Source of the DNA: DATATV01 sp035551355
GTDB lineage: Bacteria > Actinomycetota > Actinomycetes > Mycobacteriales > Pseudonocardiaceae
Assembly: GCA_035551355.1 (NCBI GenBank)
Contig: DASZNF010000035.1
Location: 73,149 to 137,148 of the forward strand
Direction of reading: 5' to 3'
Length of the DNA: 64,000 nucleotides
The notes beneath the pieces are model-generated. The model was not told where the DNA came from and made no database searches. It saw nothing but the letters and a program-made list of their open reading frames with translations. Of the stretch, positions 42,386 through 50,490 are shown one piece after another (the stretch's first letter is position 1; each line of letters opens with the position of its first letter). Position numbers and translations under genes: made by a program.

Positions 42386-44176
42386 TCAGCGGCCGACCGC
42401 GTAGCCCTGCATGCCCCGGGCGTTCGCGCCCGCGCGCACCAGCCCGCTGGCCCGGTCCCGGCCCACCGCCGACAACCGGCCCAGCGTCCACGGCCCCGCG
42501 TCCACCACCCGGTGGCCGAGCTCCCGCAGCTGGTCGCACACCGCCGCGCCCAGCCGCGACTCCACCACCAGCTCGCCCGGCGTCCAGGCCCGCGGGTAGA
42601 ACGAGCTCGGGAAGGCGGTGGAATGCCAGGCCGGCGCGTCGATCGCGGCCTGCAGGTTCAACCCGCCGACCTGGTGGGCCAGCCAGAAACACAACTGCCA
42701 CTGGTCCTGCTGGTCCCCGCCCGGCGTGCCGAAGGCCAGCGCCGGAAACCCCTCGTGCAACGCCAGCGTCGGGCTCAGCGTGATCCGCGGCCGCTTGCCC
42801 GGCGCCAGCGAGTTGGGCAGCCCCGGCTCCAGCCAGAACATCTGGGCCCGGGTGCCCAGGCAGAAGCCCAGCTCCGGGATGGTCGGCGAGGACTGCAGCC
42901 AGCCGCCCGACGGGGTCACCGAGATCATGTTGCCGCGCGTGTCCACCACGTCGATGTGCACCGTGTCGCCCTTGGTGGTGCCGGTGCGGCCGACGGTGGG
43001 ATCGCCCAGCGCGCTGTCCGCGGCCTGCACCCCGACCCCGCGTCCGGACGTCACGAACTCCGGCAACCGGGGTGTCCGGCCGTCCGGCGAACCCGGCCGC
43101 AGGTCCAAAGACGCTTGTGCGCCAACGAGTTTCGCCCGTTCCCGGGTGTATTCGGCCGAGAGCAGCCCGGCCAGCGGCACGTCCGGGTCGTCGCCGTACC
43201 AGGCCTCCCGGTCGGCGAAGGCCAGCTTGGCGCACTCGGCCGCCAGATGCACCGTGCGAGCCGTGGGCACACCATCCACATAGGACAGTTCGTCGGCGAA
43301 CTCGCGCAGCAGCAGCAACTGCTGGGCCAGCACCGGCCCCTGACTCCACCGCCCGCACTTGGCCACCGTCCAGCCCTCGGCCAGCTCCACGGTCACCGGG
43401 TCCTCGTAACTCGCGGAGAAGCCGGCCATGTCCTGGCCGGTGAGCACGCCGGCGTGCCCGGCCCCGGAGTCATCCCGGAAAGCGTTGCGGCAGAAGGAAT
43501 CCACCGCTTCGGCGACGAAACCCTGCGACCAGGCCCGCCGGGCCGCGTCGATCTGCGCCTCCCGGTTCGCCCCGGCCCGCTCGGCGCCGATCAGCAGCCG
43601 CTCCCAGGTGTCGGCCAGTGCCGGATTGGCGTGCCGCCCGGCCACCGGTTTCCCGTCGGGCAGCCACAGTTGGGCCGAGGTGGGCCAGTGCTCGGCGAAC
43701 ATCTCGGCCACCGCGCCGATCGTCGAGGTCACCCGCTCGATCACCGGATAACCGTTGCGGGCGTAGCCGATCGCGTAGCGCAGCACCTCGCGCAGCGACT
43801 TGGTCCCGTAGTCGCGCAACAACGACAGCCAGCCGTCCCACGCACCCGGCACGGTGGCGGCCAGCAGACCGGTGCCCGGCACGAGATCCAGGCCCTCGCC
43901 CCGGTAGTGCTCGATGGTCGCGCCGGCCGGGGCGGTGCCCTGCCCGCACAGCACCCTCGGCCGCGGATCGGCCGCGGTGGCGAACACCGCGGGCACCTCC
44001 CCGCCCGGCCCGTTGAGGTGTGGTTCCACCACCTGCAACACGAAACCGGCGGCCACCGCCGCGTCGAAGGCGTTGCCGCCGTGCTCCAGAACGGCCATCC
44101 CGGCCGAGGAGGCCAGCCAGTGAGTGGAGGCCACCATGCCGAAGGTGCCGGTCAGTTCGGGTCGCGTGGTGAACAC
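42386..44176 (-). CDS. ggt: Gamma-glutamyltransferase family protein
   Basis: 596 residues of the Ntn-hydrolase GGT family. The catalytic Thr is expected at 405 in TTKGDTVHIDVVDTRGNMIS, where autoprocessing gives the small subunit. The substrate-binding GG pair is in LNGPGGEVPAVF and ITLSPTLAL closes the site. No signal peptide is visible, so it may work in the cytosol, unlike periplasmic GGTs. The GTG at 44176 follows TAGGTT by 6 bases with no ribosome-binding site: leaderless. Confidence 0.9.
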   Translation of the reverse strand: MFTTRPELTGTFGMVASTHWLASSAGMAVLEHGGNAFDAAVAAGFVLQVVEPHLNGPGGEVPAVFATAADPRPRVLCGQGTAPAGATIEHYRGEGLDLVPGTGLLAATVPGAWDGWLSLLRDYGTKSLREVLRYAIGYARNGYPVIERVTSTIGAVAEMFAEHWPTSAQLWLPDGKPVAGRHANPALADTWERLLIGAERAGANREAQIDAARRAWSQGFVAEAVDSFCRNAFRDDSGAGHAGVLTGQDMAGFSASYEDPVTVELAEGWTVAKCGRWSQGPVLAQQLLLLREFADELSYVDGVPTARTVHLAAECAKLAFADREAWYGDDPDVPLAGLLSAEYTRERAKLVGAQASLDLRPGSPDGRTPRLPEFVTSGRGVGVQAADSALGDPTVGRTGTTKGDTVHIDVVDTRGNMISVTPSGGWLQSSPTIPELGFCLGTRAQMFWLEPGLPNSLAPGKRPRITLSPTLALHEGFPALAFGTPGGDQQDQWQLCFWLAHQVGGLNLQAAIDAPAWHSTAFPSSFYPRAWTPGELVVESRLGAAVCDQLRELGHRVVDAGPWTLGRLSAVGRDRASGLVRAGANARGMQGYAVGR

Positions 44177-44324
44177 GTGCCCAACCTATCTCGATCGACC
44201 GGCCACGAACCGGTTTCACCCCGCCCACCTGCGGTGGGATGCCGGTGGGACGGACGTCACCCGACCGGGCGCGGAGTTGTCGGGCGGTACAGGTAACGTC
44301 TGGGTCTCGATTGGCGAATCCGAT

Positions 44325-44693
44325 ATGAGCACCCCCGGCGCGGCGCCGGGCAGGGACGGTGGCGTTTCCGGTAGCGGGGTGAGGAGACAACTCGTGCACA
44401 GGCGGGGACTGGTGCGGGGCTTGCGGGCCCGCCGCGCGCTGCGGGCCGCGCGCATGCTCAACGAGGTGGTGGACACCCAGCTGCCGTTGCTGGCCGGGCT
44501 GCCCGAATCCAGCCGGCGGCGCTCGGCCAACTACCTGGCCGAACTGGTGATGCTGTCGCAGGACTACCGGCACTACGCGAACGGCTGGCTGGACCGGCGC
44601 GAACTGGATCTGCGCTGCCGCGCGGCCATGCGCCGGCTGGACAGTCACCGCCAGCGGCATCCGTCGGCCGCCCAGTACACCGAACTGGACTGA
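44325..44693 (+). CDS. Small basic protein of unknown function
   Basis: 122 residues, ATG start, Arg-rich (HRRGLVRGLRARRALRAARM), helical throughout, with a C-terminal LSQDYRHYANGWLDRRELDLRCRAAMRRLD block. No membrane segment. No family recognised. TAACGT (44294-44299) may be its -10 box; the ribosome-binding site is weak, and the open frame extends upstream, so the start is uncertain. It sits just upstream of the alpha/beta hydrolase promoter. Confidence 0.5.
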   Translation: MSTPGAAPGRDGGVSGSGVRRQLVHRRGLVRGLRARRALRAARMLNEVVDTQLPLLAGLPESSRRRSANYLAELVMLSQDYRHYANGWLDRRELDLRCRAAMRRLDSHRQRHPSAAQYTELD

Positions 44694-44732
44694 ACCCGGC
44701 GCTTGTCTTCGCCGACCGGCGCCCGTAACTTA

Positions 44733-44746
44733 CTACTGGTAAGTAA
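44733..44746. promoter_or_regulatory. YTAC-N6-GTAR operator before the alpha/beta hydrolase
   Basis: CTACTGGTAAGTAA matches the motif found at the TetR promoter and shares CTACTGG with it. An overlapping CTTAC-N5-GTAAG palindrome (44729-44743) is also present. The site overlaps a TAACCT -10 candidate (44744-44749), a position suited to repression. Confidence 0.65.
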
Positions 44747-44769
44747 CCTGGGTCGGTCGAGGAGGACTG

Positions 44770-45543
44770 ATGTTGGCGTTCGAACGTGTCGGCTCCGGAC
44801 CCCCGCTGGTGCTGCTGCACGGCGTCGGCCACCGCCGCCAGGCCTGGTACCCGATCGTGGCCCGGGTCTCCCGCGAACGGGAACTGTTCCTGGTCGACCT
44901 GCCCGGCCACGGCGAATCCGGCCCGCTGCCCGACGGCAAACCGGTGCTGGACGTGCTGCGCGACGAACTCGCCGGATTCCTCGCCGAGCAGGGCCTGGAC
45001 CGCCCGCACATCGCGGGCAACTCGCTCGGCGGCCGGATCGCCCTTGAAGCGGGGCTGCTGGGTATGGCCGCGTCGGTCACCGCGCTGTCCCCGGCCGGTT
45101 TCTGGCGCTCCGGCCTGGCCTTCCACTACACCAAGGGCCTGTTCCAGACCATCGAGGCGGTGGGCAGGCGGATCGGCCCGCAGGCCCCGAAGCTGGTCAA
45201 GACCGCCCGCGGCCGGGCCCTGATGTTCGGCTGGATCAACGCCAAGCCCGGCAACATCGACGCCGAACTCGCGCTGGGCGACTTCCAGGCCTTCACCCGG
45301 GCCCGGCCCGCCATGCACGCCGTGCTCGCCCACCCCAGCACCTTCGTCGGCCAGCCGGACGTCCCGGTCACCATCGGCTGGGGCACCCGCGATCTGGTGC
45401 TGCCGCCCTACCAGGCCCGGGTCGCCCGAGCCACGCTGCCCGGCGCCGCGCACGTCCGGCTGCCCGGCTGTGGCCACGTGCCCATGGCCGACGATCCGGA
45501 ACTCGTGGCCGGCGTGCTTTTGCGTGGCAGCGCAGGCAAATAA
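44770..45543 (+). CDS. Alpha/beta hydrolase
   Basis: 257 residues. Oxyanion strand LVLLHGVGHRRQAW, GHGES after the second strand, nucleophile elbow GNSLGG with Ser, Asp in GTRDLVLP and the final His in GCGHVPM give a complete catalytic set. The cytosolic enzyme probably cleaves an ester or thioester; substrate unknown. ATG with GAGGA upstream. Its promoter carries a predicted TetR operator, linking it to the lipid genes of the window. The next gene begins 29 bases later from its own leaderless start. Confidence 0.9.
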   Translation: MLAFERVGSGPPLVLLHGVGHRRQAWYPIVARVSRERELFLVDLPGHGESGPLPDGKPVLDVLRDELAGFLAEQGLDRPHIAGNSLGGRIALEAGLLGMAASVTALSPAGFWRSGLAFHYTKGLFQTIEAVGRRIGPQAPKLVKTARGRALMFGWINAKPGNIDAELALGDFQAFTRARPAMHAVLAHPSTFVGQPDVPVTIGWGTRDLVLPPYQARVARATLPGAAHVRLPGCGHVPMADDPELVAGVLLRGSAGK

Positions 45544-45571
45544 AGCCCCCGGAGGGGACTACCTTGGCCGG

Positions 45572-46597
45572 GTGGGCGAACTCCGGATAGGGCTGTTGCA
45601 CCCCGGCTCGATGGGCGGCGCCGTCGGCACCGCGATCCTGGCCACCGGTGCCGAGGTCGGCTGGCTGCCCGAAGGCCGCAGCCCGGCCACCCGGCGCCGG
45701 GCGAGCGAGTTCGTTCCGATCGGGGATCTGGCCTCACGAGACCTGATCCTCAGCATCTGCCCGCCCGCCGCCGCTCTCGAGGTGGCCGAGCAGGTGGTCG
45801 CCAGCGGCTTCACCGGCGACTACCTGGAGGCCAACGCGATCAGCCCGGCCCGCGCCCGGCAGATCGCGGATCTCCTTACCCAGCACGGCATCCGCATGGT
45901 CGACGGCGGCATCGTCGGCCCGCCGCCGCGCCGCCCCGGCACCACCCGGCTCTACCTGTCCGGGCCGGCCGAACCGATGGCCCGGTTTCGCGCCCTGTTC
46001 GAAACCACCGCGCTGCGCGCCATCGCGATCCCCATCGCCAACCCGGCGCAACCGGCCGCGGCCGGTGAAGGCGGCGGCTCCGGCATGGACGGCGTTCCCG
46101 GCTCGACCGGCCAGGAACCGGCCGCGGCCGGTGGCCCGGGCTCCGGCGGCGGCACCGTCGCCGGCAGCGGCCCGGAAACCGACACCGCCCCCTCCGCCAG
46201 CCCGGAGGGCACGCCGGTCCAGGACTCCCCGATCGGCGCGGCCTCCGCGCTCAAACTCGCGTTCTCCTCCTACAACAAGATCACCCAGGTGCTCGCCGGC
46301 CAGGCCCACGCCATGGCCCAGCGCTACGGCGTCGGCGACGAACTGCTCGAACTGGCCGACGCGACCTCGCCCGGCACCCCGTTCGGCAACCCCGAGCGGC
46401 TGCGCGACGCGGCGGCCAAGGCCTGGCGCTGGACCCCCGAATTCCACGAGATCGCCGCCGCCCTGACCGCCATCGGCGCCCCGGCCGGCCTGCCCGAGGC
46501 CGCCGCCGAATGGCTCGGCCGCTGGTCGGCCCACAAGGACGATCCCGAGGTCGAGGTCGCCCAGCTCATCGCCGACCTGATCGACCCGCCCGCCTGA
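45572..46597 (+). CDS. Beta-hydroxyacid dehydrogenase-like protein with low-complexity insertion
   Basis: 341 residues. N-terminal Rossmann domain: IGLLHPGSMGGAVGTAIL for NAD(P) and DGGIVGPPPR for substrate contact. The C-terminal helical domain (DUF1932 type) restarts at GAASALKLAFSSYNKIT, where the catalytic Lys is expected. Between them, about residues 155-220 form a Gly/Pro/Ala/Ser-rich stretch not normal for this fold, inserted at the domain junction. Related to 3-hydroxyisobutyrate or 6-phosphogluconate dehydrogenases; substrate unknown. The GTG at 45572 follows TACCTT by 6 bases: leaderless. Confidence 0.82.
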   Translation: MGELRIGLLHPGSMGGAVGTAILATGAEVGWLPEGRSPATRRRASEFVPIGDLASRDLILSICPPAAALEVAEQVVASGFTGDYLEANAISPARARQIADLLTQHGIRMVDGGIVGPPPRRPGTTRLYLSGPAEPMARFRALFETTALRAIAIPIANPAQPAAAGEGGGSGMDGVPGSTGQEPAAAGGPGSGGGTVAGSGPETDTAPSASPEGTPVQDSPIGAASALKLAFSSYNKITQVLAGQAHAMAQRYGVGDELLELADATSPGTPFGNPERLRDAAAKAWRWTPEFHEIAAALTAIGAPAGLPEAAAEWLGRWSAHKDDPEVEVAQLIADLIDPPA

Positions 46598-46649
46598 CCA
46601 CCGCTCAGCCCCGCCGAACTCGACCGAAAACGGCTCAACCGCGCCGGAT

Positions 46650-47699
46650 TCAGCTCACCACCGGAGCCTGGACCAGCACCGCGGCCAGCCCGAACGCCAC
46701 GCCCATCACCGCGACCTCCGCCGCCGCCCAGCCGGCCACCGCGGTCGCCTTGCGCTGCCGGATGGCCGGCAGCAACCGGAACCGCACGTGCGCGCCGAGC
46801 AACCCGGCCGCCGCGACACAGATGATCTTGCCGATCAGGATCCGGCCGTACCCGGTGGCGAACAACGCCACGTACCAGTGCACTCCCGGCGTCAGGTACA
46901 GCTCGAACCAGCCGTTGAGCGCGCCGGTGACCGCGGTCAGGAACACGCACACCGTGGCCAGCTTCGAATAACCGGGCAGCGCGTCGGCCAGCAGCGCCCG
47001 ATTCGTCCCCAGCACCATGATCACCGCCAGCAGCCCGCCGGTCCACAGCACCGCCCCGACCACGTGCAGTTCCATCGAGATCATGGTCAGGTCGTGCCAG
47101 GCGCTGGCCGCGTCGGCCGCGTGCCCGGTCGCGGGCAGCGGCAGCAACGCGAACATCGACACGGTGATCCGCAGCTCAGCCGGCACCGTCTCGCCCCGCC
47201 GCACCGCCAGCACCCCGATCACCAGGTACAGCAACGCGCACCCGGCCACGATCAGCAGCGCCTGCCCGGACCCGATCTCCCGCACGTAGTCGCCGATCGC
47301 GGACAACGTGACCGGCTGTCCCGGGCTGAAGTTCGCGGTCTGGAACTCCAGCGAGGCCAGAGCCGCCACCAGCCACAGCACCGAGGACCACACCGCCACC
47401 CGGCGGGCCACCGCGGTGGCCTTCGCGGTCCGCTCCGGCTGGTCGAAACCCACGAACTTGGGCAGCAGGCTCATGCCCACCGTGGTCAGCGCCGAGAGGT
47501 CCAGCAGCGCCCGGGCCAGCGGCAACCCGACCACGACCGCCGCGCCCGGCTCGACGATGCCCGGCACGGCCGCGGTCGTGGTCAGGGCCAGCGCCGCCAG
47601 CACCCCGGCCGGCGCGCCCACCCCGATGCAACCGAACAGCGCGTACCGGGTGGCCGGCGCGCCCGCACGGGGCGCCACGGTCGTGGTTCGGGCACTCAT
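46650..47699 (-). CDS. copD: Copper-transport membrane protein CopD
   Basis: 349 residues with about nine membrane helices. The CopD/YcnJ-type segments with His in helix-flanking positions (ATGHAADAASAWHDLTMISMELHVVGAVLWTGGLLAV) are present and may bind copper. ATG at 47699 overlaps the copC stop (ATGA). Last gene of ycnI-copC-copD; the proteins are thought to handle copper at the membrane. Confidence 0.9.
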   Translation of the reverse strand: MSARTTTVAPRAGAPATRYALFGCIGVGAPAGVLAALALTTTAAVPGIVEPGAAVVVGLPLARALLDLSALTTVGMSLLPKFVGFDQPERTAKATAVARRVAVWSSVLWLVAALASLEFQTANFSPGQPVTLSAIGDYVREIGSGQALLIVAGCALLYLVIGVLAVRRGETVPAELRITVSMFALLPLPATGHAADAASAWHDLTMISMELHVVGAVLWTGGLLAVIMVLGTNRALLADALPGYSKLATVCVFLTAVTGALNGWFELYLTPGVHWYVALFATGYGRILIGKIICVAAAGLLGAHVRFRLLPAIRQRKATAVAGWAAAEVAVMGVAFGLAAVLVQAPVVS

Positions 47700-48238
47700 C
47701 CCGCTGTGTCCTCCGTTCTGCGGCCCATCCGCAGCACCACGACGACACCGATGCCCAGCAGCACCAGCACTCCCACGATCCACACCCAGACCGGCAGGCC
47801 ACCGCTCCCGGACCCGCCGCCGCTCGCGGCCGGCCCGGCGGCCGTCCCGCCGGCCACCGCCTTGCCGTTACCGGCCTTGGTCAGCGTGAACGTCACCTCG
47901 CCCTGCACCGGGTGTCCGTCGGCGGAGATGATCCGGTAGCCGACGGTGTACACCCCGGCCGGACCCAGCGGCGCCACCGAGGTGGCCACCGTGTCGCCGT
48001 CGACCGTGGCGTTCTGGGTCTGCTCCCAGTGTCCGCCTCCCGGGCCGATCACGGTGATGACGTTCGGCCCGTTCTGCACCGGCGCGTTGAAGTCCAGCTC
48101 GACCGAGGTCGGGCCGGTGGCCAGCCGCGCCCCATCGGCGGGGTTGCTGCCCACCAGCACGTTGTGCGCGAACGCGGGCGTGGCCAGGCCGAACACCGCC
48201 GCTCCGGCCAGCGCGCAGCCGATCAGCAGGCGCCTCAT
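47696..48238 (-). CDS. copC: Copper resistance protein CopC, membrane-anchored
   Basis: 180 residues. The signal peptide ends in ATPAFA, leaving His as residue 1 of the mature protein, the usual Cu(II) ligand of CopC. The beta-barrel domain follows with SNPADGARL and YRIISADGHPVQGEVTFTL (second His site). A Gly/Ser linker and a C-terminal membrane helix anchor it outside the cell. Overlaps ycnI upstream and copD downstream by ATGA. Confidence 0.92.
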   Translation of the reverse strand: MRRLLIGCALAGAAVFGLATPAFAHNVLVGSNPADGARLATGPTSVELDFNAPVQNGPNVITVIGPGGGHWEQTQNATVDGDTVATSVAPLGPAGVYTVGYRIISADGHPVQGEVTFTLTKAGNGKAVAGGTAAGPAASGGGSGSGGLPVWVWIVGVLVLLGIGVVVVLRMGRRTEDTAG

Positions 48239-49086
48239 GCCGAGGCCTGCTCCCGGCTCCCGGCGTCGGCTTCGGACGCCGGACCCGCACCCGGCCCCGA
48301 ACCCGCACCCGGCCCCGCGCCCGGATCCGGATTCGCGCCCGAGGCCGCGGCGGCACCGGCCGGGGCGGGGCCGCCGGGCTTGCGGCCGCGCACGAACGCG
48401 CCCGCGCCGAACCCGAGGGCGATCGCGGCCAGCACGATGCCGATCCCGCCCAGCCAGCGCGCCGTGTCATCCGAGCTGCTCGCGGCCGGCGCGGCGGTCG
48501 AACCCGGCGCGCCGGAGCCGGTCGCGCCGGTGTCCGCGGCCAGGGTCAGCGAGGGCGCCGGGTTGTCCGGCTCCGCTCCGCCCGGCGGGGTCGGCTGGTT
48601 CCAGTTGACCACCTCGCCGTCGGCGTAGGTCTGGGTCGCGGTGAACACCAGTTCGGTGGTGTTGGTCGGCAGTCCCTCGGTGGAGATCGGGAACTCCTGG
48701 AACTGGCCGTCGGCCACCCCGGCGCTGCCCGGGTCGGCGGTCCACACGATCGAGCCGACCGCGTCGGTGACCGTGTCCTTGGCCATCGTCACCGGCTTGG
48801 CCAGGTGCGTCATGGTGACCTTGGCGCTCCAGCCCGGCACCGGCTCCACGTCGGCGTTGGACACCGGGGTGTTCAGCGGGAAGTCGACCTGCAGCTTGGT
48901 CATCGGCGCGGCGTGCGTGGACTCGTTGGGCGAGCGGAACACGATCTCCGCGTCCCCGCCCTGGACCAGCTGGTCGGGGCTGTGCGCGGACACGTGGGCC
49001 GAGGCGATCCCGGCGCCGGCCAGCACCAGCAGCCCGGCCGCGGACAGGGTGACGCCGGCCCGCGCGGCGTGTCGAGACATCGACAT
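48235..49086 (-). CDS. ycnI: YcnI family (DUF1775) copper-binding protein
   Basis: 283 residues. The signal peptide ends at ASA, so the mature protein begins HVSAHSPD, matching the N-terminal His copper site of YcnI proteins. The cupredoxin-like DUF1775 domain follows (to about 175), then an Ala/Gly linker, one membrane helix (about 213-233) and a cytoplasmic Pro/Ala/Gly tail. First gene of the copper operon, with GGAG 10 bases before the ATG. No copper-responsive operator was identified upstream. Confidence 0.9.
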   Translation of the reverse strand: MSMSRHAARAGVTLSAAGLLVLAGAGIASAHVSAHSPDQLVQGGDAEIVFRSPNESTHAAPMTKLQVDFPLNTPVSNADVEPVPGWSAKVTMTHLAKPVTMAKDTVTDAVGSIVWTADPGSAGVADGQFQEFPISTEGLPTNTTELVFTATQTYADGEVVNWNQPTPPGGAEPDNPAPSLTLAADTGATGSGAPGSTAAPAASSSDDTARWLGGIGIVLAAIALGFGAGAFVRGRKPGGPAPAGAAAASGANPDPGAGPGAGSGPGAGPASEADAGSREQASA

Positions 49087-49204
49087 GAGCGAAATACTCC
49101 ATGGGTGAAGGCGCCGATGGCCCGGCCATCGGCGGAAAACGAGAGAACCCGGACAGGGACCCAGGGGCCTGGCCGACAGCGCGCGCCGTCACCGGCGAAC
49201 CGCG

Positions 49205-49744
49205 CTACCGCCAGGCGAACGCGGGCGGTCCCCGCCGGGCGCAGGCGCGGCGCAACAGCACGCCCAGCGCGCCCTCGGTGGCCGGGCGGGCCCGCGGCGG
49301 GGCGGGCACCGGCTCGGCCGAGGAGATCAGCGGCCCGGTCAGCCACCGGGGCAGCAGCATCGCCCACGCCGCGGCCAGCGCGAACAACGCCGACTCGGCC
49401 CGGGTGAGCAGCGCCGCGGCTAACAGCACGGCGGCCACGTGCCCGCCCAGCATGGCCCAGCCGTCCATCGCGCCGCCGGGCTCACCCAGCGACAGCAGCA
49501 GGTGGATGCCCAGGTGCGACAGGCCCAGCGCCAGCAGCACGGCCCTTGGCCCGGCGCGGCGGTTGGCCAGCGCCGTCCCGGCCGCGCCCACCCCGAGGGT
49601 GAGCAGCAAGGTCAGGCCGGTGTCGGGCAGCATGCCGCCGCCGATGGCGTGCGCGGCGACCGCGAGCGAGGAGGAGGTTCCGGCCAGCAGCGCACCGCGC
49701 AGTACGCGCCACGCTCCCCGAGTGGGGATCACCGGAACGGTCAC
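49205..49744 (-). CDS. Polytopic membrane protein upstream of the copper operon
   Basis: 179 residues with five predicted helices and a short Pro/Arg-rich tail. It contains several His in or near helices (VAAHAIGGG, LSHLGIHLLL, GGHVAAVLL), which could bind metal. I recognise no family. It lies 118 bases upstream of ycnI in the same direction and may belong to the same copper unit. The GTG at 49744 is preceded by TAGGCT with an 8-base spacer: leaderless. Confidence 0.7.
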   Translation of the reverse strand: MTVPVIPTRGAWRVLRGALLAGTSSSLAVAAHAIGGGMLPDTGLTLLLTLGVGAAGTALANRRAGPRAVLLALGLSHLGIHLLLSLGEPGGAMDGWAMLGGHVAAVLLAAALLTRAESALFALAAAWAMLLPRWLTGPLISSAEPVPAPPRARPATEGALGVLLRRACARRGPPAFAWR

Positions 49745-49863
49745 GGGCTAGAAGCCTAGGCCGGGCTTCCTCGAATCGTGATAGAGGTTCACGCTCTTGA
49801 GTGAAATTCCCAGTTGTTGGTCAAGTCCGGGGTCAGGTCCGCCGAGGAGCGAGTCCTGGCCGG

Positions 49864-50343
49864 TCAGACGCCCAGCCGGCGCAGCAGCTCGGCCTCCAGC
49901 CGGTCCAGCTCGGCCGCGGCCGCCTTGTGCGTGGCCCGCCGCCGGGCCGCGGGCATCCGCTCGGCCGCGCGCACCGCCGTGGCCAGGTCGGCCAGCCGCC
50001 GCTGCCCGTCGTCGACGAATCGCCGCTGGTCCTCGGTGTCGTCCCGGTCCGGAGATTTCTCGGCGCGCTCGGCCAGGTCGGCCAGCGAGGCCTGCGCCCC
50101 GGTGATCCGGGCGTGCAACGCCCCGCCCCGGCCGCTGAACTGAGCCAGCTGCTCCACCCCGACACCCAGCCGCCGCGCCCGGTACCGGTCCACCCCGTCG
50201 CGGGCCGTCGTGGCCGCCTTGACCAGGTACGGCGCGACCACGGGCAGCACCGCCGGGCCCACCACCCTGGCCACGCCGAGCAGGTTCTTCGCCTTCGCCG
50301 GGGTCAGCCTCGGCTCGCCCGCGCCCTTGCTCCGCTTGCTCAC
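49864..50343 (-). CDS. DUF6474-like helical protein
   Basis: 159 residues. Basic N-terminus, one hydrophobic segment (GVARVVGPAVLPVVAPYLVKAA, about 22-43) and then a long helical region rich in Arg, Ala and Glu (DRYRARRLGVGVEQL... to the C-terminus). The family name is from memory of similar actinobacterial proteins; function unknown. The GTG at 50343 follows TAGGTT by 7 bases, so leaderless translation is likely. It is divergent from the nuclease gene, and both promoters are leaderless. Confidence 0.7.
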   Translation of the reverse strand: MSKRSKGAGEPRLTPAKAKNLLGVARVVGPAVLPVVAPYLVKAATTARDGVDRYRARRLGVGVEQLAQFSGRGGALHARITGAQASLADLAERAEKSPDRDDTEDQRRFVDDGQRRLADLATAVRAAERMPAARRRATHKAAAAELDRLEAELLRRLGV

Positions 50344-50490
50344 ACCCCAGAACCTACCGACGCGACCCGCGACCCGCTCGGTCTCGCGCCCGCCGCCGGA
50401 CCACCGGGCCGCGGTGGTGTTGCGCCACCGGGGTAATGGATCACCAGCACTGCGGACAGTCGCCGGGGCGGCGGCATAGAGTGCTTGATC

